DNA of 64,000 bases from Aestuariivita sp. (GCF_021404545.1 NZ_JAAWWD010000042.1:22810-86809); one strand, 5' to 3'. Shown: positions 50,210 through 59,092, counted from the stretch's first letter. Numbers and translations are program-made. The notes: generated by a model from the sequence alone, not told the origin.

Positions 50210-51189
50210 ATGGCGGTTCCTTTCGGGTTGGCGAGAAGGGATTGGAGCGCGTAGTCGCCCTCGGCGGTCAGGCCGGTGACGTGCGCGAGATCCGCGAGGC
50301 GGCGATCGCTGCCTCGTCCATGGAGGACGGCGAGCACGTCGATGGTCTCCGCGATGAGCGCCCGCGGCACGGTGACGACGGCTTCCTGGATCAGCTGTTC
50401 GAGGCGGCGCAGCGCGCCGATGGCCGAGCCTGCGTGGATCGTACCGATCCCGCCGGGATGTCCCGTGCCCCAGGCTTTAAGGAGATCGAGCGCTTCGGCA
50501 CCGCGCACTTCACCGACGGGAATGCGATCCGGGCGCAGGCGCAGCGAGGAGCGGACAAGGTCGGACAGCGTCGCAACGCCGTCCTTGGTGCGGAGCGCCA
50601 CGAGGTTGGGCGTCGTGCATTGCAACTCGCGTGTGTCCTCGATGAGGACCACGCGATCGGAGGTCTTGGCGACTTCGGCGAGCAGCGCGTTGGTGAGCGT
50701 GGTCTTTCCGGTCGAGGTGCCACCGGCGACGAGGATATTGGCGCGGGACGCGACGGCATCGCGCAATGCACCGGCTGCGGCGGCGGCCATGATCCCGGCG
50801 CGGACATAATCGTCGAGCGTGAAGACTGCGACGGCGGGCTTGCGGATCGCGAACGTGGGCGCGGCGACGACCGGAGGGAGCAATCCCTCGAAGCGTTCGC
50901 CGGTTCCGGGTAGCTCGGCGGATACTCGCGGCGCATCCGCATGGACTTCGGCGCCGACATGATGGGCGACGAGGCGGACGATCCGCTCGCCATCGTCGGC
51001 GGTGAGCGTGGCGCCCGTATCGCAGAGACCCTCGCCGATCCGGTCGACCCAGAGGCGTCCGCATGGATTAAGCATCACTTCGACGACGGCGTCCTCGTCG
51101 AGCCAGGCCGCGATATCGGCCCCAAGCGCCGTGCGGAGCATGCGGGAACCGCGCTCGATCGCTGCTGATTTGAGTTTGTGGACGGTCAT
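50206..51189 (-). CDS. trbB: P-type conjugative transfer ATPase TrbB (VirB11-like)
   Basis: A 327-residue cytoplasmic ATPase. Walker [19 protein letters not shown] lies near residue 155, the Asp box is [13 protein letters not shown], Walker B region [35 protein letters not shown]. It toggles the secretion channel between pilus assembly and DNA transfer. First gene of the trb operon; 135 bases separate it from the CopG-type gene, with no clear feature. Confidence 0.95.
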   Translation of the reverse strand: MTVHKLKSAAIERGSRMLRTALGADIAAWLDEDAVVEVMLNPCGRLWVDRIGEGLCDTGATLTADDGERIVRLVAHHVGAEVHADAPRVSAELPGTGERFEGLLPPVVAAPTFAIRKPAVAVFTLDDYVRAGIMAAAAAGALRDAVASRANILVAGGTSTGKTTLTNALLAEVAKTSDRVVLIEDTRELQCTTPNLVALRTKDGVATLSDLVRSSLRLRPDRIPVGEVRGAEALDLLKAWGTGHPGGIGTIHAGSAIGALRRLEQLIQEAVVTVPRALIAETIDVLAVLHGRGSDRRLADLAHVTGLTAEGDYALQSLLANPKGTAI

Positions 51190-51324
51190 TGGCGGCCCCG
51201 CATCTGGTTACGGGGTCGATCAAGAAGACCGTTAAATGTTCAGTCGCAACAGGTTTTACGGGGTAGTAGTGCGGTGGCGTAGAGAGGCAGGGACAAGCGC
51301 ATTTCGCATGAAGTCGCGATGGCG

Positions 51325-51753
51325 TCAGACGGTGGATGTTCGCTCGCGGATGTCCTCCGAGACTTCCTTGGTGAGCGTTTTCCCCTTTGCGAGTCGCCGC
51401 CCGAGCGCTTCTACGAACCCGTCATAACGCTCCTTGCCCGAGGCCTGTGCGGCCTCGCGCATCTCGTCGGGCAATGGCGGCGTGGTGGTCAGCCAGAACT
51501 TCACGAACAGGGCCATCGCCTCATTGCCGATGGATAGATCGCGTTCCAACCGTTCCACAGCCCGGGTCAGCCGATCCAGGCGCCGGACGATCGCGGCCTC
51601 TCGCTGATCTGCACCATCCGGCGACAGGAATGCGGCGAGCGCCGCTTCCACGATTTGCGATTTCGAGACCTTCCGCCGCGCGGCCAACGCCTCCAGTTCT
51701 CCCGACAGAGCCGGATCGAAATACACATTCAATCGGTCCTTCTTCACGGCCAC
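51325..51753 (-). CDS. CopG-family ribbon-helix-helix protein
   Basis: A 142-residue protein. The N-terminus VKKDRLNVYFDPALSGELEALAARRKVSKSQIVEAALAAFL is a ribbon-helix-helix DNA-binding domain. It lies three bases after traG and before trbB on the same strand, as in related ICEs, where it is often annotated CopG. It may be a relaxosome accessory or regulator of trb. The exact role is not known. Confidence 0.88.
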   Translation of the reverse strand: MAVKKDRLNVYFDPALSGELEALAARRKVSKSQIVEAALAAFLSPDGADQREAAIVRRLDRLTRAVERLERDLSIGNEAMALFVKFWLTTTPPLPDEMREAAQASGKERYDGFVEALGRRLAKGKTLTKEVSEDIRERTSTV

Positions 51754-51756
51754 ATC

Positions 51757-53751
51757 CTAGAGCTCGATCCCGTCATCGGGATCGAGCGAGGCTTGCCGCG
51801 CGACGGTGCCGAACCGGTCGCGCATGGCCTTGGCCCTCTGCGCATCGTCCTCCGGTTCGTCGTCGAGATCGGCGAATTCGCTGCGGGCTGGGGTCGGTTC
51901 TGGGGCGATGTCTTCATGTTCCGGAAGGTCGGGCTGCCGACGGATGCCGCCGTCGACATCCTCGCTCGATCCCTTCCGTTTTTTGGGCGGGGGCGCAACG
52001 ATCGGCTCGCGACCGCTCCAATCGTCCGTTTTGCTGCCGGCCGCTCCAGCCCGCGCATAACGATCCGGCGGCGGTGCTATCCGGGCCTTGAATTGCGGAT
52101 CGGTGTAGTAGCGCGCCTTCTCCGCCCGCACCGGCGGCGCACCGGAGACGAGGACGATCTCCTCGGTCGGGGGAAGCTGCATCATCTCGCCGGGTGTGAG
52201 CAGCGGCCGCGCCGTCTCCTGCCGTGAGACCATCATATGCCCGAGCCAAGGCGATAGCCGATGTCCGGCATAGTTCTTCATGGCGCGCATCTCGGTCGCT
52301 GTGCCGAGCGCATCGGATACGCGCTTCGCGGTGCGCTCGTCATTGGTCGCAAAGGCGACGCGCACATGGCAATTGTCGAGGATCGCGTTGTTCTGACCAT
52401 AGGCCTTCTCGATCTGATTGAGCGACTGGGCGATGAGGAAGGCCTTGATCCCATAGCCCGCCATGAAGGCGAGCTGGCTCTCGAAGAAGTCGAGCTGCCC
52501 GAGCGCCGGAAACTCGTCCAGCATGAGCAGCATGCGGTGGGTACGCTTAGCATGCAGGTCTTCCGTCAGTCGTCGACCGATCTGGTTGAGCACGAGCCGG
52601 ATCAGCGGCTTCGTCCGTGAGATGTCCGATGGTGGCACCACGAGGTACAGCGTCACCGGCCTGTCGCCTGTCGCGAGATCGTCGATCCGCCAGTCGCAGC
52701 GGCGCGTGACCTTGGCGACAACTGGATCACGATAGAGCCCAAGAAAACTCATGGCGGTCGAGAGCACACCGGAGCGTTCGTTCTCCGACTTGTTCAAAAG
52801 CTCACGCGCGGCCTGCGCGACGACGGGATGCGGGTGATCGCCGAGATGCGGGGTGCGCATCATCGCCGCGAGCGTCGACTCGATCGGACGCTTCGGATCG
52901 GAGAGGAAGGCCGCGACGCCCGCCAGCGTCTTGTCGGCTTCGGCGTAGAGGACATGCAGGATCGCGCCGACCAAGAGCGAGTGGCTCGTCTTTTCCCAAT
53001 GGTTCCGCCGTTCGAGCAGACCCTCGGGATCGACCAAGATGTCGGCGACGTTCTGAACGTCGCGCACCTCGCTATCGCCGCGCCGCACTTCGAGCAGCGG
53101 ATTGTAGGCCGCCGAGTTCGGATCGGTTGGATCGAAGAGCAACACCCGGCTGAAGCGGGCGCGGTAGTTCGCCGTGAGCTCCCAGTTCTCGCCCTTGATG
53201 TCGTGGACGATGGCCGAGCCCGGCCAAGTGAGCAGTGACGGCACGACCAGACCGACACCTTTGCCGGAGCGCGTCGGCGCGAAGCAGAGCACATGTTCAG
53301 GCCCGTCATGGCGGAGGTAGCGGGACCGGTAGCGTCCGAGGACCACGCCATCATCCACGAACAATCCCGCCTCGCGCATATCCTTCTCGGTCCCCCATCG
53401 CGCGGAGCCGTAAGTCGTCACGTTGCTCGCTTCGCGAGCGCGCAGAACGGAGAGGAAGATCGCGACGCAAACAGAAGCGATGCCGCCCGCGCCCGCGATG
53501 ATTGCGCCCTCCATGAAGACGCGCGGCGCATAGGCGTCGTACCAGTACCACCAGACAAAGACGTTCCAGGGCGGGTAGATCGGCAGGCCGAAGATGGTCG
53601 CCATCGGGTCGCCCAGTTCGGACTGGAAGCCGAGCCGGAACGCCACCCATTGCGTCGCCGCCCAGACGAAGAGCAGCGCGACCGTCGAGACGACGAGGAT
53701 CTGGCCCCAGAGGATGGCGGTGGCCGGTGATGCATGTTTCTTCGAGGTCAT
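51757..53751 (-). CDS. traG: Coupling protein TraG (VirD4-like)
   Basis: A 664-residue type IV coupling protein. Two N-terminal membrane helices (WGQILVVSTVALLFVWAAT and AIIAGAGGIASVCVAIFLSVL) precede Walker A FAPTRSGKGVGLVVPSLL (near residue 157) and Walker B LMLLDEFPALGQL. DRHLR-like IVHDIKGENW follows the family. It links the relaxosome to the Trb channel. An acidic, Pro-rich tail ends the protein. Start ATG at 53751 was chosen at the first membrane segment. Confidence 0.95.
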   Translation of the reverse strand: MTSKKHASPATAILWGQILVVSTVALLFVWAATQWVAFRLGFQSELGDPMATIFGLPIYPPWNVFVWWYWYDAYAPRVFMEGAIIAGAGGIASVCVAIFLSVLRAREASNVTTYGSARWGTEKDMREAGLFVDDGVVLGRYRSRYLRHDGPEHVLCFAPTRSGKGVGLVVPSLLTWPGSAIVHDIKGENWELTANYRARFSRVLLFDPTDPNSAAYNPLLEVRRGDSEVRDVQNVADILVDPEGLLERRNHWEKTSHSLLVGAILHVLYAEADKTLAGVAAFLSDPKRPIESTLAAMMRTPHLGDHPHPVVAQAARELLNKSENERSGVLSTAMSFLGLYRDPVVAKVTRRCDWRIDDLATGDRPVTLYLVVPPSDISRTKPLIRLVLNQIGRRLTEDLHAKRTHRMLLMLDEFPALGQLDFFESQLAFMAGYGIKAFLIAQSLNQIEKAYGQNNAILDNCHVRVAFATNDERTAKRVSDALGTATEMRAMKNYAGHRLSPWLGHMMVSRQETARPLLTPGEMMQLPPTEEIVLVSGAPPVRAEKARYYTDPQFKARIAPPPDRYARAGAAGSKTDDWSGREPIVAPPPKKRKGSSEDVDGGIRRQPDLPEHEDIAPEPTPARSEFADLDDEPEDDAQRAKAMRDRFGTVARQASLDPDDGIEL

Positions 53752-53764
53752 AGAGTTCTCCGGG

Positions 53765-55519
53765 TCAGATCGACAGGCCGCGCTTGCGGCCGAGCGACCA
53801 GTCGATGCCGCCGCCGGCCGCGACGGTGCCAGAGACGGTCTGGCCGAGATGCTTTTCGAGCTGGGGCTTCCAGGGGACGAGCTCGAAGCCCATCCCGTCA
53901 TCGATCATGGCGAAACGGCCCGACGCGAGATCGAGGCGTTGGCGATACGTGCCAGCCACGGTCTCGCCGTCACCGGACTTGCGGAAGGACAGACCGGTGT
54001 CGTCGGCGATCTTGCTTGCAGCTTGATCGAGATCGCGCCGGCGCAGTGTCTTCAGGAGATCGCGGTTGAAGGTGACGCGCTGACCTTGCCGCGTCGCCAG
54101 ACCCTGTCCAACCAAATGCTCGGCCCGCTTCTCCAATGCGTCGCGGACCTCCGCGCCAAACCCGCTCTGCGCGAGCGGCGCGCGAGTCTTGGCGAGCGCC
54201 AGCCGATCTACCCAGGTCGCGCCATCGGCATCGACCTGCTTTTCCAACGCAACGTCCGACCGGCCGACCAGCGCCAACCGTTTCGCCCCTCCATCCTTTC
54301 CGGACCAACTCCGCGTCTCGACGATCCCGCCGACCGGCGTGTCGCCGGTGAGATCGAGATCGCGGAACCGCGAGTGATGAAGACGTCCGTCGACTCCGTC
54401 GATGATGGCGTAGGCTTCGCCGGAGAGTTCGTTGTGCAACCCGCGATCGACCAGCTTTCCGAGAATCGGTGTGTCCGGCTGCCCCTCGATTGCAAAGTCG
54501 GTTTGTGCGCGGGACTGACCACCCATCGCCTGGTGCATTGTCTTGATGATGTCGCCGCGCACGGCCATCTCGCGCAGCGTGTCTTCCATGCCCGGCTTGA
54601 GCTGCCAGACTGACGGCGCCAGTTTCTCTGCAAGACCGAAGCGCTCCAGCGTCTGTGCCCGGCCGATCATTCGGCGCTTGAGCTCTTTATCGCCGAGATC
54701 GGGTGCGCCGGGGCGCAAGTCGGCGACGCCGAGCGTGTCGTCGGCGTAGGACCGCAGTGCGCGATCCAGACCGGTCCAGCGCTCGGCCTTCACCTCGATA
54801 TCGAGTCCTTCGGCGATCTCCTTCTCGGTTCGTCTTCCGAGCTCCAACTCGACCAATTCTTCTGCCCGCCCACGCAGGCCGCGGCTGATATAGTCGCGCG
54901 AGATGACGAGGTCTTTCCCGTCATCGGCCTTGCCGCGCACCAGCACGTGGACATGCGGGTTGTCGGTGTTCCAATGGTCGACCGCGACCCAATCGATTTC
55001 GGTGCCGAGGTCGCGCTCGGCCTGGGCCATCAGATCGCGGGTGAAGGCGCGCAGGTCGTCCATATGCCCGGCGTCTTCCGGCGAGACGATAAAGCGGAAA
55101 TGATGCCGGTCGTCTTCGGTGCTGGCGGCGAAGGCGCGGTCGTCAGCCTGGTCGTGCTCCTTGTCGAACGTGGCCGCGTCCCGGCCGTCCCTGGTGACGC
55201 CCTCGCGCTTCAGATAGTCGAGGTGCTTGGAGAGCTGAGCCGATCGAAACCTTTCACCCCGATGACGCACGATCCGCGCATTCACCACGACCCGGCGCTG
55301 GGTACGCCCGAGACCGCGTGAAACATTTACGAAGCGCCCGCGCCCGAAGGTCGACCGACCGGCACGGCCTCCGCTTGGTCTGAAATGATTGCCGTTATGC
55401 CCCGCTTTCTTCGCGGCGCGCATGACCTGTCCGACGAAGCTCTTCGCGCGCCCGGCCGACGGTCCTTTGTCGCGGATACGCCTCGGCTTGATGCGGATGT
55501 CGCTATCGCGCTGGCTCAC
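53765..55519 (-). CDS. rlxS: Relaxase/mobilization nuclease (VirD2/MOBP-type) with DUF3363
   Basis: A 584-residue relaxase from a GTG start with GGGAAGG upstream. The N-terminal VirD2-like domain has the metal-binding HUH-type triad in WNTDNPHVHVLVRG (residues about 186-193) and a Tyr-rich region; the C-terminal part from about residue 230 is DUF3363. It nicks oriT and carries the strand into the recipient. The name follows the RlxS of ICEMlSymR7A, which has the same neighbours (transglycosylase upstream and TraG downstream). Confidence 0.9.
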   Translation of the reverse strand: MSQRDSDIRIKPRRIRDKGPSAGRAKSFVGQVMRAAKKAGHNGNHFRPSGGRAGRSTFGRGRFVNVSRGLGRTQRRVVVNARIVRHRGERFRSAQLSKHLDYLKREGVTRDGRDAATFDKEHDQADDRAFAASTEDDRHHFRFIVSPEDAGHMDDLRAFTRDLMAQAERDLGTEIDWVAVDHWNTDNPHVHVLVRGKADDGKDLVISRDYISRGLRGRAEELVELELGRRTEKEIAEGLDIEVKAERWTGLDRALRSYADDTLGVADLRPGAPDLGDKELKRRMIGRAQTLERFGLAEKLAPSVWQLKPGMEDTLREMAVRGDIIKTMHQAMGGQSRAQTDFAIEGQPDTPILGKLVDRGLHNELSGEAYAIIDGVDGRLHHSRFRDLDLTGDTPVGGIVETRSWSGKDGGAKRLALVGRSDVALEKQVDADGATWVDRLALAKTRAPLAQSGFGAEVRDALEKRAEHLVGQGLATRQGQRVTFNRDLLKTLRRRDLDQAASKIADDTGLSFRKSGDGETVAGTYRQRLDLASGRFAMIDDGMGFELVPWKPQLEKHLGQTVSGTVAAGGGIDWSLGRKRGLSI

Positions 55520-55766
55520 GCTCGTACCTTCCCAAAATCTGGCATGGCACGATGAAAGGCGCATATAATCAGAGGGATAGCTGGGAGTGCAGCACTGTGA
55601 CCAAGTGCGCAGCACGCAAAAACCCCAACAACAACAACGCCGTAGCGCCCCCGCGCGTCCGGCCTTTTATCTTGCCCTCCATTCGTTGAGTTCGGTTGCA
55701 ACCCTCCGCCTGCCGCATTCCATACGACGCAGTACGACGGAACGGGGCGGAGCCAGATCAGTGCGC
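55520..55766. other. Candidate origin of transfer (oriT) between transglycosylase and relaxase genes
   Basis: This 247-base gap contains TTTTATCTTG-CCC (55665-55677), which resembles the nic consensus YATCYTG|Y of MOBP relaxases; a run of AAC repeats at about 55626-55640; and TACGACG-CAG-TACGACG (55711-55738 region) direct repeats flanked by TTCC and GGAA. Location next to the relaxase fits. None of this proves oriT activity. Confidence 0.42.
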
Positions 55767-56516
55767 TCATCGCTCTGGCTCCCCGGTTCTGGAGACGAAA
55801 AGCGGGTTCGATTGGCTGTTCTGTGGGCGAGGCTGAGGCCCTTCATCAGCAGTCTGAACACTTGCCGATGTGCGGTCAGGCTCATCAGTCCTCTGCTGCT
55901 CACGCGAGGTTGTGACGGGCGCAAAGAGCGGGGCAGCTTGCCACCGGTCGGCAGAAACGGTGCGCATCGGCTGCAAGGGCAATGCATCCGAGAAGCCAAG
56001 TTCTTGCGAAAGCGCTGCAACGTAACGGCGGGTCTCACGCGGCAAGCTGCGCCCGGTTCGCAGGTGCTCGGCATACCGTCCGGGGCCGGCATTGTAGGCC
56101 GCGAGAAACCCCGGCGCGCCGAACTGGTCGTACATCTGGCGCAGATAGGCCGTGCCCGCGAGGATGTTCTCGCGGCGGTCGAACGGGTCAGAGCCGAACC
56201 CATGCGCGGCTCGGAGTTCAGCCCAGGTGCCGGGCATGATCTGCATCAGGCCTATCGCACCGGCGCTGCTGACGGCGCGCGCATTGCCCGCGCTTTCGGC
56301 TTGCATGACGGCGCGTATCCAGCGCTCGGGAATGCGAAAGCGTTGCGCCGCTTCGGCAATGTAAGCGTCGAAATCGGAGGTCGACGCGGCGGCCTCCGTT
56401 GAGCGCGTGACCGTGTCCTGTGCGTCTGCGGCGGGCGGATTGGCGCAACCAGAAAGCGCGATCAGGATCGCGGAAGCGACGACAAGACGACGGCCGGAAG
56501 GAAGGAGGAGTGCCAT
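55767..56516 (-). CDS. Lytic transglycosylase lipoprotein
   Basis: A 249-residue SLT-type transglycosylase. Lipoprotein signal VVASAILIALSGCANPP. Catalytic Glu in WIRAVMQAESAGNARAVSSAGAIGLMQIMP; LRQMYDQFGAPGFLAAYNAGPGRYA completes the domain. It would open peptidoglycan for the mating channel. The upstream extension of the frame overlaps the TraF gene and is not homologous. Equivalent to Msi107 of Mesorhizobium ICE. Confidence 0.92.
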   Translation of the reverse strand: MALLLPSGRRLVVASAILIALSGCANPPAADAQDTVTRSTEAAASTSDFDAYIAEAAQRFRIPERWIRAVMQAESAGNARAVSSAGAIGLMQIMPGTWAELRAAHGFGSDPFDRRENILAGTAYLRQMYDQFGAPGFLAAYNAGPGRYAEHLRTGRSLPRETRRYVAALSQELGFSDALPLQPMRTVSADRWQAAPLFAPVTTSREQQRTDEPDRTSASVQTADEGPQPRPQNSQSNPLFVSRTGEPER

Positions 56517-56520
56517 TGGG

Positions 56521-57033
56521 TCAGCCCTCCCGCGTCCAGATCGGGACAGCGCGGCCGATAATCGTGTCGCGCTGCAGCGGCCCGAAATACCGTCCGTCGA
56601 GGCTCGCCTCGGTGTCGGGATTGAGGAAGAAGATCTGATCATCGGTGAGCCGTTGGCAGCCCTGCCAGACTGGAAGCGGGCGTTCGAAACGGTCGCGGTC
56701 TTTCGCGGTCGCGACTGCAACGCCATCGATGCGGATCGTGACCCCTGTGCGGCAGACACGCTGTCCGGGAAGTGCGGCGACATGCTTGATGAGCGGCACG
56801 TCGGCGCCGAGATAGCCATGTTCCAGAAGCCAGTCGCCGAGCGGCGATGGCGGTTCGAGAACGACTAAATCGCCGACATTCGGCGTGTCGAGTGACTGCA
56901 CGACGTAGAAGCCGATGGGCACGCTGGCCGACGCGTTCCAGACAAGGATCGGGTTGGCGCGAATGGTCGCCGAAAGTGCGATCAAGGCGATACCGGCGCT
57001 GCCGATGATGAGCGAGGGGCGCGCGCGTGTCAT
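56521..57033 (-). CDS. traF: Conjugal transfer protease TraF (S26 signal peptidase family)
   Basis: A 170-residue membrane-anchored S26 peptidase. Hydrophobic N-terminus (LIIGSAGIALIALSATI), catalytic Ser in WNASASVPIGFYVV and Lys in VPLIKHVAALPGQRVC. It matures the TrbC pilin by homology. Its start overlaps the DUF2840 gene by 4 bases. Confidence 0.93.
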   Translation of the reverse strand: MTRARPSLIIGSAGIALIALSATIRANPILVWNASASVPIGFYVVQSLDTPNVGDLVVLEPPSPLGDWLLEHGYLGADVPLIKHVAALPGQRVCRTGVTIRIDGVAVATAKDRDRFERPLPVWQGCQRLTDDQIFFLNPDTEASLDGRYFGPLQRDTIIGRAVPIWTREG

Positions 57034-57494
57034 GCCGCCAGGGCCCGTCGTTTGAGCCAGGCGTCATGCCGAAACGGCGTGTACGGGCGTGGCTCAAGAT
57101 TGCAGCTCAGACGATTGTGGACGTGCCGCCAATGGTTCGGGCAGACTTCTTCCGGCGCAATGTGTTCGGCCTCGATCTGGTCGATGCAGAGCAGCACTGT
57201 TTCGACCTTCGGCCAGCCTGAAAGCCGCAACAGAGACACTCCGCCGGGCTTCACAAAAGGCACCGTCGAATAGCTCTCGCCGGGACAGGTGGTTTGCAGG
57301 ATGTCGATCCGACTCTCGACCGTGCCGTAGTCGTTCGCGGCCCAGCGAATGAAGGCGAAGACGCTGCCGGGATCGACGCCGACGACGCGAACCGAACGTC
57401 TTCTAATCGTCTCTTGAACGATCCGGCCGAAGCGCAGCCAGCGTTCGATGTGACCTTCGATCCATGTGAGTTCGATGGTCGTGCGCCCGCTCAT
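57030..57494 (-). CDS. DUF2840 domain-containing protein
   Basis: A 154-residue protein with the DUF2840 pattern: TIELTWIEGHIERWLRFGRIV and VFAFIRWAANDYGTVESRIDILQ. Found only next to traF in this ICE type. Start and stop overlap its neighbours by 4 bases. Function unknown. Confidence 0.9.
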   Translation of the reverse strand: MSGRTTIELTWIEGHIERWLRFGRIVQETIRRRSVRVVGVDPGSVFAFIRWAANDYGTVESRIDILQTTCPGESYSTVPFVKPGGVSLLRLSGWPKVETVLLCIDQIEAEHIAPEEVCPNHWRHVHNRLSCNLEPRPYTPFRHDAWLKRRALAA

Positions 57495-57775
57495 GAGCGC
57501 TTCTCGCCGCTATAGGCCGGTGAGATCGCGGCATGGCGTTTGGCCGGAAGGACAGTGTCGCCCGTGTCGTCCGAGGTCGAGCGTTTCTCACCGCGGCTGA
57601 CCCAGGCTTGCAGATCTTCGACCGCGTAAACGACACGGCCGCCGATCTTGGAATACTTCGGGCCGGTTCCGTAGGTGCGGTGTTTCTCAAGCGTGCGGCC
57701 GGAAAGGCCGAGAAGACGGGCGGCTTCAGGGGTTCTGAGATAGCGCGGCGGAAGGCCGGCATTGGGATCGGGCAT
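57491..57775 (-). CDS. rdfS: HTH excisionase-type protein, likely recombination directionality factor
   Basis: A 94-residue protein with a MerR/AlpA-like helix-turn-helix PRYLRTPEAARLLGLSGRTLEKHRTYGTGPKYSKIGGRVVYAVEDLQAWV, the form of small excisionases. Order rdfS-DUF2840-traF-transglycosylase-relaxase is that of ICEMlSymR7A, where RdfS drives excision and starts the transfer operon and is activated by FseA. The role here is by synteny and fold. Confidence 0.75.
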   Translation of the reverse strand: MPDPNAGLPPRYLRTPEAARLLGLSGRTLEKHRTYGTGPKYSKIGGRVVYAVEDLQAWVSRGEKRSTSDDTGDTVLPAKRHAAISPAYSGEKRS

Positions 57776-57950
57776 CGGGGGCTCCTCTGGTCATCGCGGG
57801 TCCGTCGCGGGATGCGAGGGACGGCTGATGGCCAGAGAAGCGGAGAAGAGCGCCCAGGAGGGATGATGAAGATTCTCGCGAGGAATCGTCACCCCTTCGA
57901 GAAGGACGAGTGGTGTTCCGATAGGATCTGTTTGGGGGACGGTGAGACAG

Positions 57951-58460
57951 TTACTTTCGAGGCAAGCGGGCTGCTGATTTCCCGCGCAATAGCTGTCGAT
58001 AGCCGTCACTGACGAGGGTACGTCCATATGCGGCGAGACGCGCGACCTGCGCTTTCAGAGCGCTCGTCTTCCAAGGTTCGGCGGCGACCCGTCGTGCGCC
58101 GAAATAGGTCACCGCAATGTCGCGCAGACGCGTCCCCGATTGCCGTGCATCGTTCGTGCGCAGCGCATGACCGATGCGTTTACGTCGTTGAAGGGTGAAC
58201 AGAGCGCGTGGGGTTTGACCACGCCAGACACGCCTTAGACGCTCTGCGGTGGCGATTCTGATGGACCAGTCAAGAGTCAAAGGGAGGATGACGGCGCGGG
58301 GGCGGTCCTCGGTCAGGGCGTCGTCCGAAACAACGATCAATCCGGTACGAACGCACGACCAGTAGCGACCACGGGCGCCGCGCCTCGTTTCGACGATGAC
58401 CTGATCAAAAACGGCGTTTTCCGCCTCACCGAGGCTTCTGGCCGTCATCAAGCATGTCAC
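57951..58460 (-). CDS. fseA: DUF2285 domain ORF (C-terminal part of FseA-like activator)
   Basis: A 169-codon ORF when read from its own first GTG (MTCLMTARSL...). The DUF2285 core includes VEDRPRAVILPLTLDWSIRIA-like LTEDRPRAVILPLTLDWSI and ends SALKAQVARLAAYGRTLVSDGYRQLL. The frame is open a further 22 codons upstream (CCG-VDPELKATNAKLYW RPSIAPAV), which is typical DUF2285 sequence and has no start codon of its own. It is in the +1 register relative to the DUF6499 ORF. Most likely expressed as the C-terminal part of a frameshift fusion. Confidence 0.82.
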   Translation of the reverse strand: MTCLMTARSLGEAENAVFDQVIVETRRGARGRYWSCVRTGLIVVSDDALTEDRPRAVILPLTLDWSIRIATAERLRRVWRGQTPRALFTLQRRKRIGHALRTNDARQSGTRLRDIAVTYFGARRVAAEPWKTSALKAQVARLAAYGRTLVSDGYRQLLRGKSAARLPRK

Positions 58461-58683
58461 GGCTGGTGCAATTGAAGGTCTCCAGTAGAGCTTCGCATTG
58501 GTCGCCTTGAGCTCTGGATCGACCGGGAAATCGCAACCCCCAAGGGGCCGCCTCGTTCTCGGTCATGTTTGGAAACGCGGCGCGGTAGTCTGGATTGCGC
58601 CTGAGGCATTCCCACGCCAGACCGGAGGCATCGAGTTTTTCGATGTAATCGTAGTCGGTTTCGTCTCGCCAGTTCGTCGGCAT
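58426..58683 (-). CDS. fseA: DUF6499 domain ORF (N-terminal part of FseA-like activator)
   Basis: An 85-residue ORF. MPTNWRDETDYDYIEKLDASGLAWECLRRNPDYRAAF is the transcriptional-regulator-like DUF6499 domain. After WGLRFP (residues 48-53) the sequence loses family character and runs another 32 codons to a stop, while the +1 frame carries the expected continuation. In ICEMlSymR7A these domains are joined by programmed +1 frameshifting to make FseA, activator of excision. Confidence 0.85.
   Translation of the reverse strand: MPTNWRDETDYDYIEKLDASGLAWECLRRNPDYRAAFPNMTENEAAPWGLRFPGRSRAQGDQCEALLETFNCTSRDMLDDGQKPR
58523..58530 (-). promoter_or_regulatory. Putative +1 programmed ribosomal frameshift site
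   Basis: On the minus-strand mRNA the zero-frame codons are CGA UUU CCC GGU. A +1 slip at UUU (to UUC) or at CCC (to CCG) continues in the DUF2285 frame without a stop, giving WGLRFPVDPELKATNA, the sequence expected for fused family members. CCC-G is a known shift-prone motif for tRNA-Pro. The joined product is 243 residues. The +1 frame has a stop only upstream at about 58565. Confidence 0.65.
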
Positions 58684-58825
58684 ATCCGCTCTCCAACTGT
58701 TACGCGCCGAGCGTCAGACGCTTTGGACTTAGCAATATGCTCGCGTTAAACGGGAAAGCGTAGGGAGACGGACGGCATAGGGCGATGCGCGAAAGGCATC
58801 ACGCGCAAGCTCGCTTATTGCGGCT

Positions 58826-59092
58826 TCAGGCGTTGGTCAGGAGGTCGCGGTAACCTTGCTCAGCGACCCAGTGAGCGCGCACGAGATGATTGTCATGCAC
58901 GCGTCTGGCGCGCTCCGGTTCGTCTTCGGCGTCGATCCCGAACAGGTGGTGCGCGACTTCCGAAAGCGCCGCCCCATCGGCTTCCGCGTCGAGGAGGCGT
59001 GCGTAAAGCTTGAGCTGGGCGCGGTCATAGTCGGTCAAGTGGTCGCTGTTTGGCGGGGTATCGGTAAGTCTTCGACTAATCTCACTGCTCAT
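58826..59092 (-). CDS. qseM: Small DUF2285-like antiactivator (QseM-like)
   Basis: An 88-residue protein, MSSEISRRLTDTPPNSDHLTDYDRAQLKLYARLLDAEADG..., ending HWVAEQGYRDLLTNA. The core and the final W...GYRxLL match the DUF2285 fold of the FseA part. Small stand-alone DUF2285 proteins divergent from an XRE gene are QseM antiactivators in Mesorhizobium ICEs; QseM binds FseA and TraR. GGGGAT lies just upstream of the ATG; the frame is open further upstream but is not DUF2285-like. Confidence 0.72.
   Translation of the reverse strand: MSSEISRRLTDTPPNSDHLTDYDRAQLKLYARLLDAEADGAALSEVAHHLFGIDAEDEPERARRVHDNHLVRAHWVAEQGYRDLLTNA

Noticed and set aside
55711..55738. TACGACG direct repeats as iterons of a plasmid origin
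   Set aside because: Only two copies and no replication initiator gene in the window; an oriT role beside the relaxase is more economical.
57791..58027. 78-codon minus-strand frame between the excisionase and DUF2285 genes
   Set aside because: Overlaps the end of the DUF2285 ORF in another frame and has no good start or conserved features.
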